Of a stretch of DNA of 64,000 bases, positions 25,006 through 33,580 are shown in pieces. Origin of the DNA: CAYMEV01 sp964389675 [NCBI: uncultured Candidatus Sumerlaeota bacterium] (lineage in GTDB: Bacteria > CAYMEV01); contig CAYMEV010000001.1 of assembly GCA_964389675.1 (NCBI GenBank), positions 149,765 to 213,764 of the forward strand. The letters are read 5' to 3'. Position numbers and translations under genes: made by a program. Below the pieces are notes generated by a model. It worked only from the letters and a program-made list of their open reading frames with translations, made no database searches and was not told the DNA's origin. The first letter of the stretch is position 1. The number at the start of each line of letters is the position of its first letter.

Positions 25006-27699
25006 TTATTGTTTTATTATTTTACACGCTGCTACTTTGAATTCAGGTATTTTTGCAACAGGGTCCAGAGCATCATTGGTAAGCATATTTGCCGGTGCTT
25101 CACAGAAATGGAATGGAATAAAGACCAGTCCTTTGGATACCTTTTCAGATATCACGACCCTGGTCCTGATCTGACCCCTCCTTGATTTAACAACTGCCAT
25201 CTCTCCATCTTCAATGCCAAGCTGTCTGGCGTCCTCTGAGTTTACCTCGACATAACCCTCGTCTGCAAAGAAATTCAGCACATCGCTCTTCCTGCTCATG
25301 GTCCCTGTATGGTATTGGACCAGAATCCTGCCTGTGGAGAGTATCAGCGGATACTCATCATCAGGTACCTCAGCCGGCGGCTTGAACTCTATAGCAGAAA
25401 ACAGTCCTTTTCCGCGGGTAAAACTGCCGTTCTTATGCAGGAATTGCGTCCCGGGATGATCTGCATCCTTGCAGGGCCACTGGAGGCCCTGATCCACACG
25501 TTCAGGCGTAATCCCTGCATAGTGAGGCGCAAGTGAATTGATCTCCCTCAGGATATCCCAGACATTTTCATACTTCATTTTATAACCCATTTTGTCTGAT
25601 ACATCCCTGATTATCATCCAGTCTTCCCTGAGGTTCTTATCTGGTTTAAGCACAGGCCTTATTACCTGAACCCGCCTCTCTGTACTTGTAAAAGTACCGT
25701 ATTTTTCAAGGGAAGCCTTTGCAGGCAATACTACATCAGCTAAAGAGGCCGTTTCTGTGAGAAAGATATCCTGGACTACGAGAAATTCAAGATTTTTTAG
25801 GGATTCTTCGACATGATTCAGATTGGGATCGGATATCATAGGATTTTCTCCCATTATGTAAAGGCCTTTCAGCTCCCCCTCGCCTGCTTTATTCATCATC
25901 TCCACAACTGTCAGGCCGACCTTGTTATCAAGACTGACTCCCCATGCATCTTCGAATTTTTTCTGATTGTTAGGGTCAGTTACAGCCTGATAGCTGGGAT
26001 ATACATTGGGCAGGGCACCCATATCACATGCTCCCTGGACATTATTCTGTCCCCGGAGCGGGTTGACCCCTGAAGCGTGCTTACCGATCTGGCCGGCTAT
26101 CATGGCAAGGTTTGCAAGCGAAAGGACATTGTCCGTCCCTGTAGTATGCTGAGTAATACCCATGGAAAATACAATGGAGGCAGCCTTTGCCTTTGCATAT
26201 GCCCTTGCAGCATAGACTATCTTTTCTTCCGGTACATTTGTTATTTCTGAAACTCTTTCCGGTGTGTATTTTTCTATGACCTTTATAAGCTCGTCAAAGT
26301 TCTCGGTAAATTTTTCGACGAATTCCCTGTTATAAAGGCCTTCCTTAAAAATAACATGCATAATGCCATTTATGAGAGCAACATCTGTGCCATTCTTCTG
26401 CTGAAGATGAACTTTGGCATAACGCGTAATATCAATCTTCCTTGGATCAGCAACTATCAGTACTGCACCCTTTTTTACCGCATTTTTGATATATGTGGAG
26501 ATTACAGGATGAGTTTCGGTTGTATTTGAGCCTATTATGAATATGCAGTCTGAGTCTGCCATTCCGGCATTTGTGTTGGTCATAGCCCCTGAGCCAAAGG
26601 CCTTTGCAAGCCCGGCAACAGTGGATGCATGACATAGCCTTGCACAATGGTCTACATTGTTTGTTCCGAATACAGCCCTTATAAATTTCTGGAATATATA
26701 ATTCTCTTCATTTGTACACCTTGCTGAAGACAGGCCTGCTATCCTTGCCGGCCCATATTTCTGCTTCATTTCCCTGAACTTATTGGCAACCAGGGTTAAA
26801 GCCTCATCCCAGGAAGCTTGCCTGAATTTGCCGTTTTCCTTGATAAGGGGCGTTTTAAGCCGGCCTTCATTATGGATATAATCATGCCCGAACCTTCCCT
26901 TTACGCATAGCCTGCCATCATTGGCCGGTGCATCGACTCCCTCGACCCTGACTATTTCATTATCTTTAGTAAAGATATTCATCTGGCATCCGACTCCGCA
27001 GTATTCGCAGGTAGTCAAAACACTGGACAACTCCCAGTTTCTTCCCTTTCCGATAGCCTGCTTCGGAAGCAATGCCCCGACAGGGCATGCCTGGACACAT
27101 TCACCGCAGGCATCACACTCGGAATCAGCCCAATTCCCGTTTGCACCTGCCCATACAACCTCTTTATTACCGCGATAAGCCATGTCAATTACTGTTTTAA
27201 CCTGGATTTCATCGCATGCTTTAATGCACCTGTAACAGAGAATACATTTTTGAGGGTCGTATATAAAGCCGGGAGAAGAGTCTTCTACTGCCATGCCTGT
27301 ATCATAGATGTTTGGATATGCTTCAGAGTTAATATCGATCTGGTACCTGTAAGCAAGCTTTTCCAGTTCACAGTTGCCGCTTTTATCACAGACCATGCAG
27401 TCGTGCTTATGATCTGCAAGAATAAGGTTTAATATATCTTTCCTGTATTGCTCGATCTCTTCGGTAAACAACTCTATCTCAAGGCCTTTTGTTACATAGG
27501 CTGTACATGATGTCTCAAATTTAGCAGTACCCTTCTTTTTGAAAATACAAAGGCGGCATGATCCGGTTGGGCTGATTTTTTCATAATAACAGAGGCCCGG
27601 CACATCATAACCGACCCTGCGTAACTCAGCAAGAAGGTTCTCGCCTTCTTCTAACCAGACTTCCTTTCCGTCAACTTTTACATTTACAAGATTTGACAT
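25006..27699 (-). CDS. fdhA: Formate dehydrogenase catalytic subunit, cysteine type, with N-terminal Fe-S arm
   Basis: The protein has 897 residues. The N-terminal arm (1-215) resembles NuoG/HydA: a 2Fe-2S site (Cys37, 48, 51, 65), a His-Cys3 cluster (HKHDCMVCDKSGNC) and two 4Fe-4S sites (CILCYRCIKAC, CDACGECVQAC). The molybdenum or tungsten domain follows, with CEYCGVGC, RLCVKGRF and HCARLCHAST. Cys356 stands where selenocysteine sits in E. coli FdhF, and its codon (26632-26634) is TGT. The next His and later substrate-channel residues are kept. Together with the NuoEF fusion this should be an NAD(P)-linked formate dehydrogenase, working as formate oxidase or CO2 reductase. Confidence 0.94.
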   Translation of the reverse strand: MSNLVNVKVDGKEVWLEEGENLLAELRRVGYDVPGLCYYEKISPTGSCRLCIFKKKGTAKFETSCTAYVTKGLEIELFTEEIEQYRKDILNLILADHKHDCMVCDKSGNCELEKLAYRYQIDINSEAYPNIYDTGMAVEDSSPGFIYDPQKCILCYRCIKACDEIQVKTVIDMAYRGNKEVVWAGANGNWADSECDACGECVQACPVGALLPKQAIGKGRNWELSSVLTTCEYCGVGCQMNIFTKDNEIVRVEGVDAPANDGRLCVKGRFGHDYIHNEGRLKTPLIKENGKFRQASWDEALTLVANKFREMKQKYGPARIAGLSSARCTNEENYIFQKFIRAVFGTNNVDHCARLCHASTVAGLAKAFGSGAMTNTNAGMADSDCIFIIGSNTTETHPVISTYIKNAVKKGAVLIVADPRKIDITRYAKVHLQQKNGTDVALINGIMHVIFKEGLYNREFVEKFTENFDELIKVIEKYTPERVSEITNVPEEKIVYAARAYAKAKAASIVFSMGITQHTTGTDNVLSLANLAMIAGQIGKHASGVNPLRGQNNVQGACDMGALPNVYPSYQAVTDPNNQKKFEDAWGVSLDNKVGLTVVEMMNKAGEGELKGLYIMGENPMISDPNLNHVEESLKNLEFLVVQDIFLTETASLADVVLPAKASLEKYGTFTSTERRVQVIRPVLKPDKNLREDWMIIRDVSDKMGYKMKYENVWDILREINSLAPHYAGITPERVDQGLQWPCKDADHPGTQFLHKNGSFTRGKGLFSAIEFKPPAEVPDDEYPLILSTGRILVQYHTGTMSRKSDVLNFFADEGYVEVNSEDARQLGIEDGEMAVVKSRRGQIRTRVVISEKVSKGLVFIPFHFCEAPANMLTNDALDPVAKIPEFKVAACKIIKQ

Positions 27700-27709
27700 T
27701 TTATTTCTC

Positions 27710-29443
27710 CTAAATATTTAGTTCTTCTGGAAATTTATCCAGCAGTGATGAAATAGGCAAAATGGCAGACTGACCCAGTGCGCAGAGTGAGGTTTCTTTC
27801 ATTGTTCGGGCTGCCTGAAGAATAATATCCCATTCATTTCCTTTAAGGTTTTTCTTTTTTTCTATATTATTCAAAAGTTTCAGGATAGTAGCATTGCCGG
27901 CCCTGCAGGGGATACATTTCCCGCAGGACTCATGGAGGAAGAACTCAACCTGATTTTTAAGGACATCAAACAGGGAATCATCCTCATCCATTACCATAAT
28001 TGCCCCTGAACCCAGAACCGCACCATTTGCAAGAAGATTTTCATAATCCATTTTTACATCCAGCATCTTTTCATTTACAAAAGCTCCCGCTGCTCCTCCC
28101 AGGAGGGCTGCCTTAAACCTTTTGCCATCCTTTATGCCTCCTCCGAAATCATATATGAGGGTCTTTAATGTTGTTCCCATAGGTACTTCAACAATGCCAG
28201 GGTTTTTAACCTTTCCGCTTAGGACAAAGATCTTGGTTCCGGGTGATTTTTCCGTTCCAAAGCTCTTAAACCAGCCGGCTCCTTTTTTGATAATGGAAGG
28301 TATATTCGCCAGGGTTTCCACATTATTTACAATTGTCGGGACCTGCCATATACCCTTTTGCCCCGGGAATGGTGGTTTTACCCTTGAATTGCCGCGATGA
28401 CCCTCGAGGGACTCTATCAAAGCCGTTTCTTCTCCAACTACATATGATCCTGCACCAATACTTACATCTATGCTGAAATTGAAACCGCTGTTCATAATGG
28501 ATTTTCCAAGAAATCCTTTCGATTCTGCCTGTTCTATGGCTTTTTTAATCCTTTCTATAGATCTGTAATATTCACCGCGAATATAGATATGCCCCTTAAC
28601 TGCACCTATTGCATAACCTGCAATTGCCATCCCTTCAATAACCTTGTGAGGGTCGCCCTCCATCAGAGGCCTGTCCTTGAATGTGCCGGGTTCGCCTTCA
28701 TCCGCATTGCAGAGCACGAACTTCTCTCCCTTCAGGGGGGCAGTGAAGCTCCATTTCAGCCCGGCAGGGAAACCTGCTCCTCCCCTGCCCCTTAGGCAGG
28801 AGTTCTTAACCTCTTCTATTACTGCTGAAGGGTCCATGCTAAGTGCCTTCCTTAACCCTTCATAGCCGCCACTTCGGATATAATCATCTATGCTTTCAGG
28901 ATCTATCTCTCCAAAATTATCGAGAAGAATCCTGGTCTGCCTGTCAACTTGCAGCATAGTATCACTCTGGTCAGACTCATTTACATATCGTTCATTTCGC
29001 CTCAGGTCTTCAAGGATCCTGTGAATTTTCTCTGCTGTAAGGTTTCCATAGATGCTTCTATTGATCATCATTGCAGGCGCCATTCCGCAAACACCCAGGC
29101 AGGCTGTCTTTTCCAGGGTGAAAAGCCTGTCCGGTGTTGTTTCTCCAGCTGATACCCCGAGAGATTTCTCAAGTACATCAACCAGGTTATCACTGCCCAT
29201 TATATGGCAGGAGACAGATTCACAAACCCTTATTAGATACTTTCCCCTGGGTTTCAGGGAAAACATGGTATAAAAGCTTATGACACCATAGATCTTTACA
29301 ATGGGAATATTCAGAAATCTGTGTATTTCATAAATATCATCATCGCAAAGGTAATGTTCCGGATGATTGTCCTGAACATCATGCAGAATAGGTATAAGAT
29401 TTTCCTCTGAAGGTGTATATTTTTTAAGGATTTCCTTTATCAT
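27710..29443 (-). CDS. NuoE-NuoF fusion, diaphorase subunit of formate dehydrogenase
   Basis: This 577-residue protein joins two units normally encoded separately. Residues 1-150 are a NuoE-like thioredoxin fold with a 2Fe-2S site (CESVSC and CLGVC). Residues about 165-577 are NuoF-like: RGRGGAGFPAGLKW for NAD and FMN, NADEGEPGTFKDR, GAGSYVVGEETALIESLEG and the 4Fe-4S site ESCGKCIPCR. It would carry electrons between the Fe-S arm of FdhA and NAD(P). The usual extra ferredoxin domain at the C terminus is absent. It is the first gene of the operon, with AGGAGG before its ATG. Confidence 0.93.
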   Translation of the reverse strand: MIKEILKKYTPSEENLIPILHDVQDNHPEHYLCDDDIYEIHRFLNIPIVKIYGVISFYTMFSLKPRGKYLIRVCESVSCHIMGSDNLVDVLEKSLGVSAGETTPDRLFTLEKTACLGVCGMAPAMMINRSIYGNLTAEKIHRILEDLRRNERYVNESDQSDTMLQVDRQTRILLDNFGEIDPESIDDYIRSGGYEGLRKALSMDPSAVIEEVKNSCLRGRGGAGFPAGLKWSFTAPLKGEKFVLCNADEGEPGTFKDRPLMEGDPHKVIEGMAIAGYAIGAVKGHIYIRGEYYRSIERIKKAIEQAESKGFLGKSIMNSGFNFSIDVSIGAGSYVVGEETALIESLEGHRGNSRVKPPFPGQKGIWQVPTIVNNVETLANIPSIIKKGAGWFKSFGTEKSPGTKIFVLSGKVKNPGIVEVPMGTTLKTLIYDFGGGIKDGKRFKAALLGGAAGAFVNEKMLDVKMDYENLLANGAVLGSGAIMVMDEDDSLFDVLKNQVEFFLHESCGKCIPCRAGNATILKLLNNIEKKKNLKGNEWDIILQAARTMKETSLCALGQSAILPISSLLDKFPEELNI

Positions 29444-29467
29444 ATTATCCTCCTGTTTTATTTCTTT

Positions 29468-29656
29468 TTATTCAATCAAATATTTATCCTGTAATGCAAT
29501 AATGTCAATATTAATATATCTGAGCCACTGGAATGATAATGATTGCTCGACAACAATGCCAGCCAAGGCCTTTTTATTGAGATCATATTTCTTTTTAATC
29601 CTTTCTCCGTTCTTTCCCCTGAAATGAAAAAATTTATAAGCCTTTGCCAGAATATA
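29468..29656 (-). other. In-frame open extension after the stop of the eRF1-like gene
   Basis: Directly after the UGA of the upstream gene (29657-29659) the same frame stays open for 62 codons to a TAA at 29468-29470. It contains no ATG. The predicted peptide has an ordinary protein-like mix of residues (for example ALAGIVVEQSLSFQWL). It could be a stop-codon readthrough extension, the remains of a longer protein or a separate gene, or simply chance in non-coding DNA. The 213-base gap holds nothing else that I can see apart from the candidate promoter. Confidence 0.35.
29481..29508 (-). promoter_or_regulatory. Candidate promoter for the formate dehydrogenase operon
   Basis: On the minus strand TTGACA (29508-29503), a 16-base spacer and TAAATA (29486-29481) lie about 40 bases before the NuoEF-fusion start. 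The same bases are also the end of the open reading frame that follows the UGA of the eRF1-like gene, so one of the two readings may be chance. Confidence 0.45.
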
Positions 29657-30739
29657 TCAGTACCTCAGCAGAGCTGCAATAAACCCGTTTTTGCTCAGCT
29701 GGTCGATCCTGTCTGCAAATTCAATACGGGCAGAGGTTTTGCAGGCCCATTCAGTGATCTCATTAATCATATCAACAGAAAATACATCCTCTGAACTGCA
29801 TTTGGGGCACGGGCCTGTTTCATTCCGGCTTAAATGCCCGCAGGCTCTGCACCTGGTTCCCGATGGCCTGTAATCCCTGTCAACCAGTACAGCATCAACC
29901 CTGCCTGTCATGATATTATCCAGAACATCCTTTAATCCCATTACAGCCAGGCTGCCGGACATATACCTAGAACTGATCTTCTGCCACATGTCAGCTTCTT
30001 CCTCGCGTTCCAGAGAGGTGAACAGCCTGTAGATCTCATCATCAGCATCATCCTGCTTGAGATCGATTATTTGATCCTCGAAAAGCTTATCCCTGAACAT
30101 TGCAGGCAATTCCTGCTTTAAGTGGATCAGGATCTCCCTTGCTCCTACCATCAGTATCCTTGAAAAATCATGCTCCCTGTCCAAAACCTGAAGATAATCA
30201 ATAATATCCTGCACATAGTGGTGGAGTTCCTTGTCTCTTCTTCTTTCATACCTTTGCTGTGACCATCCTCCTACCCTGACATGATTTTTAATATCACCCC
30301 TGATCACTTTCTTATCATGCTCCTTCAGCGCTGAAACCATAAATACCCTGGCTTTTTCATTATCAGCAACTATCACTGCAAAATCCTCATACTCATCCTT
30401 GATCTCTGCCAGTGGCTTTATAAAAGGGGATGAATCTACGACCACTTTGTCAGGGACAGGGATCTCCAGTTTATGACAGTTTACAAAATCCATCAGCCAG
30501 CATATAAAAAATACATAGCTGCCTGACATGCTGCTATCCTTTTTCATCTGTTCATATAAAAGCCTGACGTTTTCCTGATATATTTGCTTTTCATCGGGAT
30601 GGGCAATAAGACTGCCGATATTATCTATTCTTTTCCCTATATTGCCGGGAGATTTGATATCTTCAATATAGACTGTGAGAAATGCCCTTTCCTTTGAAGA
30701 AACATCAGAAAGTTTTCTTAAATCAATTTCGCTGATCAT
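29657..30739 (-). CDS. Bacterial eRF1-like protein (baeRF family) with zinc ribbon
   Basis: This 360-residue protein has the domain order of archaeal/eukaryotic release factor 1. Residues 1-115 are an N-terminal domain. Residues about 118-240 form a central domain with a loop NHVRVGGWSQQRYERRRDKE (starting at residue 152), which lines up with the KxGRGGQSxxRFxRxR loop of aRF1. Residues about 260-355 are an L7Ae-like C-terminal domain with a zinc ribbon, CRAC (297-300) and CPKC (311-314). In aRF1 the GGQ loop triggers peptide release, and here it reads GGWSQ. Such bacterial proteins have been proposed to act in ribosome rescue or hibernation. The start has AAAGGA upstream. Confidence 0.8.
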   Translation of the reverse strand: MISEIDLRKLSDVSSKERAFLTVYIEDIKSPGNIGKRIDNIGSLIAHPDEKQIYQENVRLLYEQMKKDSSMSGSYVFFICWLMDFVNCHKLEIPVPDKVVVDSSPFIKPLAEIKDEYEDFAVIVADNEKARVFMVSALKEHDKKVIRGDIKNHVRVGGWSQQRYERRRDKELHHYVQDIIDYLQVLDREHDFSRILMVGAREILIHLKQELPAMFRDKLFEDQIIDLKQDDADDEIYRLFTSLEREEEADMWQKISSRYMSGSLAVMGLKDVLDNIMTGRVDAVLVDRDYRPSGTRCRACGHLSRNETGPCPKCSSEDVFSVDMINEITEWACKTSARIEFADRIDQLSKNGFIAALLRY

Positions 30740-30880
30740 TACATATCCTTTACTTATTTATTTTTCGTGGCCTGCTTCATAAAATTTTCAGCCATTGAAA
30801 GCTTTTAACTCAACCGTTATGCTTTACTGCAGAACAGTTTATTGAATGTTCCCCTGGTTCTGTTTTCTTTATTTAAGGTT

Positions 30881-33427
30881 TCAGTCCACTGTAATTGATT
30901 TGCTTACATTTTTGGGGACATCAGGGTGCACTCCATGATTCTCTACCCTGCTTTTGTTGAGGTATTTCATCTTTGCTACGCTCATCTTAAAGGCAAGAAG
31001 CTGAAGTATCACAGCCGCCTGAAAGACAAATATGTTTTTATCCCCTGTTTTCGGTATTTCAATGTATTTATGCCAATAATCCCCGTCAGAGGACGGTTTC
31101 GTACTGACAGCTGAATTAAGGTCTTCATCGTACTCCGCTATGAGTAATATATCTGCTCCCCTTATCTTGTGCGTATTTATCTGGGATATCGTTATTCTCC
31201 TGTCCCTGTCATCAGGAGGGCAGACAAATACCAGGGGGTAGTTTGAGAAGAACTTCTCAATATCTATCTTTTCTGTATAGAGATTGTATATCTTCCTGAA
31301 CCTTTCCCTGCTTTTTCCCCTGCTAAGAAAAAGGGACGAGGCAAATTTTTCATCTATCTTCCGGAATTTAAAGTTTTTTGCCATATTCAGATAATTCCTG
31401 ACTGAATCTTCCCTGGTTTTTTCTTCCCTGAAAAAACCGGAAATATAAAGCTGTTCAACCATCTCCAGCATGCCCCCCAGCAAAAGCTCCATATCCTGCA
31501 TTGAGAATATGGTGTTTTTCCCGAGTATTGTATTGGGGCCGTGCTTAAACTCAGCTGAATCATAACCCTCTGTATGATTCAGCACAACCTCGCGGATTTT
31601 TAATGCACCCTCCTTTGCCAGACCAGTAAGAGAGGTTCCAAGAATATGCATGGAAGATTTCATATAGAGCTTATATGCAGCATCTGATACAGGGATATCT
31701 GAATTGTTAAGCGTAAAATCAAAATAATATTTAATCCTGCGGAGATTATCAAGCACATTCTCTTCTTTCATATTTATCATTGCAGCCAGCACATAGAAAA
31801 TAGCCAGCTGGCTGATAAATGATTTTGTGGCTGCCACAGCGATCTCGCTTCCGCACATTATAGGAAGGTAATAATCGCTTTTTTCCTGAGGCAGGGTTGA
31901 GTTCTCATTATTTACAATGGTAACAAGGGTTACATCCTGATACGCTGAACTGACTTCACAGAAGATATCCACCAGGTCCTTGGTCTCTCCGCTCTGACTT
32001 ACCCCTATAATTATGTCATTGCTTTTTATGGCATTCATATACCCGGCCCTGAAGAATCCAGGATTTGCTATAACGACAGGTATGCTTGCCATATTATTGA
32101 AAAAATAGCCTGCAGTAAGTGCAGCATGGTAAGATGTCCCGCTCGCCACTATATAAATGCTCCCGCCTTTTGCATTGCAGTCCCTGAGCTGACTTATAAG
32201 CCTGTCCCTGTATTTGATAATTGTCCTTTTCTTCTTCCAGATCAGCATTGTATCTATCATCCAGAGTTCCGGGAAATATTTGTCATCTATGCCAAGAAGC
32301 TCTTCTAATAGCGCTGTTTCCTCGGATTTAAAGCTGAAGTGCCTGGGGTCAGCCATGAATTTTTTGAGTTTTGAAAATATACTGCAGAAGGATTTATTCT
32401 CCCTTATAAGTTCAAATTCCCTTGCAAGCTCCTTCTTATCATATACATCAAATAAAGAAAGCAGGGAATAGAGCATATGCCTCGCGTCATCCTTACAGCC
32501 CTCAAGTATTGCATGGACATCCCTTTCACAGGGATCATTAAAATAATAGAGCATTATATTATCAATGTTTCTGGGTGCTGTATATATCTCCTGCTCCATA
32601 AAAAAGTGGTACTTGGGCTGAAGCTGGATATCTGCTATGTTCAGCCTGCTCCTGGACAGCCTGCTTACCCATTCCCTGTCTTCCGACAGGGAGAACTGGC
32701 GGTAATCAGCATGATCAAAATATATGCCTTCACCCTCATTCATGGGTATGAGAAATCTTGTTTTTGATAATACGGAGGTCAGATCGCTTGATACGACAAT
32801 GAAATTTCCTGCATTATCAGTACCCTTGCCTGCATAAAGCGAGGAGCCTGCTTTAATTGCAAAGACCCCCGGTATGCCAGGGAGTGTCAGGCACGCGGCA
32901 TAACTGCCTTCTATCATCTTCTGGGCCTTTTTGATCGCTTTTATGAATAGATTTATCCTGTCAGGAGCTTTCGCCTTTTTTTCCTTAAGCAGATTAAGAT
33001 GATAAAAATGCTCGACAAGGTGGACAAGCATCTCCCCGTCATTGTCCGAAAGCACATTATGGCCGTTTTCTGTAAGAAAATCCTTCAGTTTCCAGGTATT
33101 GCTTATATTACCGTTATGAGCCCCCACCATGTGTTCATAGCATTTCACTTCATGAGGCTGGGCATTAAGATTGGTTACAGCTCCGTAGGTTGCCCACCTT
33201 ACCTGACCGATGAACTTACATCCGGCAAGGCTTGTCATTTCAAGCTCTTCAATAACCCTGGAAGGAGCACCGACCTTTTTCCTCAGCAGGACTTCTCCGT
33301 CCCTTTTTATAAATGCTCCGCCAGTTGAATCATAACCGCGATATTCAAGCTTTTTCAGAAGGGCAGAGCCCTTCTCCCCAAGCTCTTTATTATCCATTGA
33401 ATATACTATTGAAACCACTCCGCACAT
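30881..33427 (-). CDS. glmS: Glutamine-fructose-6-phosphate aminotransferase, enlarged form
   Basis: The start is set at 33427 so that Cys2 (MCGVVSIVYS) becomes the N-terminal nucleophile. GGAG lies nine bases upstream, while the TTG at 33442 would bury the Cys. The glutaminase domain spans residues 1-240, with YRGYDSTG, GQVRWATYG and HNGNISN. Two SIS domains follow (VASGTSYHAAL, SQSGETKDLVD, AATKSFISQLA, LAKEGALKIRE, EFKHGPN), and the C terminus is KSITVD. The protein has 848 residues against about 610 in E. coli. The extra length is about 100 residues before SIS1 (300-410) and about 90 inside SIS2 (638-725). It makes glucosamine-6-phosphate for peptidoglycan and lipopolysaccharide. Confidence 0.93.
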   Translation of the reverse strand: MCGVVSIVYSMDNKELGEKGSALLKKLEYRGYDSTGGAFIKRDGEVLLRKKVGAPSRVIEELEMTSLAGCKFIGQVRWATYGAVTNLNAQPHEVKCYEHMVGAHNGNISNTWKLKDFLTENGHNVLSDNDGEMLVHLVEHFYHLNLLKEKKAKAPDRINLFIKAIKKAQKMIEGSYAACLTLPGIPGVFAIKAGSSLYAGKGTDNAGNFIVVSSDLTSVLSKTRFLIPMNEGEGIYFDHADYRQFSLSEDREWVSRLSRSRLNIADIQLQPKYHFFMEQEIYTAPRNIDNIMLYYFNDPCERDVHAILEGCKDDARHMLYSLLSLFDVYDKKELAREFELIRENKSFCSIFSKLKKFMADPRHFSFKSEETALLEELLGIDDKYFPELWMIDTMLIWKKKRTIIKYRDRLISQLRDCNAKGGSIYIVASGTSYHAALTAGYFFNNMASIPVVIANPGFFRAGYMNAIKSNDIIIGVSQSGETKDLVDIFCEVSSAYQDVTLVTIVNNENSTLPQEKSDYYLPIMCGSEIAVAATKSFISQLAIFYVLAAMINMKEENVLDNLRRIKYYFDFTLNNSDIPVSDAAYKLYMKSSMHILGTSLTGLAKEGALKIREVVLNHTEGYDSAEFKHGPNTILGKNTIFSMQDMELLLGGMLEMVEQLYISGFFREEKTREDSVRNYLNMAKNFKFRKIDEKFASSLFLSRGKSRERFRKIYNLYTEKIDIEKFFSNYPLVFVCPPDDRDRRITISQINTHKIRGADILLIAEYDEDLNSAVSTKPSSDGDYWHKYIEIPKTGDKNIFVFQAAVILQLLAFKMSVAKMKYLNKSRVENHGVHPDVPKNVSKSITVD

Positions 33428-33580
33428 CAGCCGGTTCTCCAAATTCTTTTTGCCGCATTACAGCTGTCTTTTTACAGGCCTGTATTATTAGTTAATCGGA
33501 TGAATATGCTAAACACTTTTGCTGGATTTTTAAAGAAAAAAACTGCACCCTGGTCTCTTCAAAACATTAAAATTTTTTGA

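Noticed and set aside
26632-26634. Selenocysteine in FdhA
   Set aside because: The codon is TGT (Cys), not TGA.
29657-29659. Selenocysteine at the UGA of the eRF1-like gene
   Set aside because: No SECIS-like stem-loop was evident right after the codon and the family ends near here. Readthrough or a remnant remains possible and is listed as a finding.
33428-33580. glmS ribozyme upstream of glmS
   Set aside because: The gap is AT-rich and I could not find the conserved pseudoknot core.
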